Part shown: piece by piece, positions 63,451-64,000 of the stretch
How positions within the stretch are numbered: the first letter of the stretch is position 1
How the letters are laid out: every line of letters begins with the position of its first letter
Source: Xanthoparmelia taractica
Taxonomy: Eukaryota > Ascomycota > Lecanoromycetes > Lecanorales > Parmeliaceae
DNA: 64,000 bases
NCBI GenBank assembly: GCA_033085395.1
Contig: MU853203.1
Location: forward strand, 1-64,000
Direction of reading: 5' to 3'
Notes under the pieces: model-generated
The model's input: only the letters and a program-made list of their open reading frames with translations
The model's database searches: none
Told to the model about the DNA's origin: nothing
Program-made: the position numbers and the translations under genes

Positions 63451-64000
63451 TTAATAATAAGTTCTATATCGCTAATAATAACTTCGTGATTATTAAAAAA
63501 ATCGACTTATCTATTAGTTCGCTATTAAATTTCTTATATACGCTATACTAGACACTCGACTCGAAATTATATACGCTATCTTAATAATCTCTCGATACGA
63601 TTTAAATTCTAATAAATCTCATTAAAAAGCTATTAAACGAATCTTTCGATATCTTAACGATATTAAGAATTAATAGCTTATATTTAATTAAGACTTAAAG
63701 TCGCTTATTAATTATATAGACGCGAACTAAGCGAGAGATTAAAACACTCGATATTTTACTTCGAGATACGTCTTTAATATAGATAGTGTAATTATTAATT
63801 AATCTTCGAAGCGTTAATCTACGATCGCTCTTTCGATCTACGAAGTCGAATATATTAATTAAACTTAAATTACGAAGAAGATAATTTAATTATAAGAGCT
63901 TCTAAATTAACTTAATTTTAGTATTAAATATATTTAAGCGATTATTATCTATTATAATAATTAAGGTGCTATAACACTAACTAAGAATTCTTAATTCTAT

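Larger units (their letters stand above)
58232..64000 (+). mobile_element. Ty1/copia retrotransposon K (runs off window)
   Basis: Begins with an LTR starting TGTTAAAAG at 58232. Plus-strand domains follow copia order: gag region to about 60.6 kb, protease near 60.9 kb, integrase 61.2-62.0 kb, then reverse transcriptase and RNase H to the window end. Copia order (integrase before RT) is clear. It is heavily decayed, and the 3' LTR lies beyond the window. Confidence 0.85.

Overview
The window looks like a piece of a filamentous ascomycete (Pezizomycotina) nuclear chromosome. Two ordinary genes lie on a short GC-balanced island at about 16.5-20.8 kb. The rest is extremely AT-rich sequence made of nested, decayed transposable elements. 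The decay is the kind left by repeat-induced point mutation (RIP). TpA is everywhere, CpA/TpG are scarce, CpG survives, and reading frames recognisable as reverse transcriptase, integrase or transposase are full of stops where Trp and Gln codons should be. Gap-free comparison of two LTRs of one insertion (21019-21171 and 29529-29681) shows only C-to-T/G-to-A type differences. The genus cannot be decided from the sequence.

Layout. 1-15717: a three-deep nest. A minus-strand Ty3/gypsy copy (T1, 90-7649, target duplication TTAAT) sits inside a plus-strand chromovirus copy (A, 7650-11310 visible). A in turn abuts a minus-strand gypsy copy (D, 11311-15717). 15718-17178: decayed then mixed sequence without a recognised gene. 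17179-19005: a DASH-type cryptochrome (minus). 19580-20368: the beta subunit of the nascent polypeptide-associated complex (minus, spliced). Its best gene model needs a single-nucleotide exon. 20369-20830: its upstream region.

21019-29681: chromovirus C, which carries three LTRs, a partial duplication of its own interior, and a later solo LTR of another family (22190-22340). 30187-31148 and 31764-32039: a large and a small TA-flanked inverted-repeat element with the same ends. 31149-51889: gypsy remnant E (minus) split by chromovirus B (32596-39637, duplication TTTAT) and by plus-strand gypsy G (41146-49818, duplication AATAA). G carries a fold-back element. 51890 to about 57400: a minus-strand LINE (J) split by a 1.9-kb pogo/Fot1-type DNA transposon (H, 53870-55759). 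58232-64000: a plus-strand Ty1/copia element (K) that runs off the window.

The only genes likely to be functional are the cryptochrome and the NAC beta subunit. They are unrelated in role: blue-light/UV-A flavoprotein versus ribosome-bound chaperone subunit. They are simply neighbours on a small euchromatin-like island inside what is probably constitutive heterochromatin. No tRNA, rRNA or CRISPR array was seen. Element family names (T1, A, B, C, D, E, G, H, J, K) are local labels.
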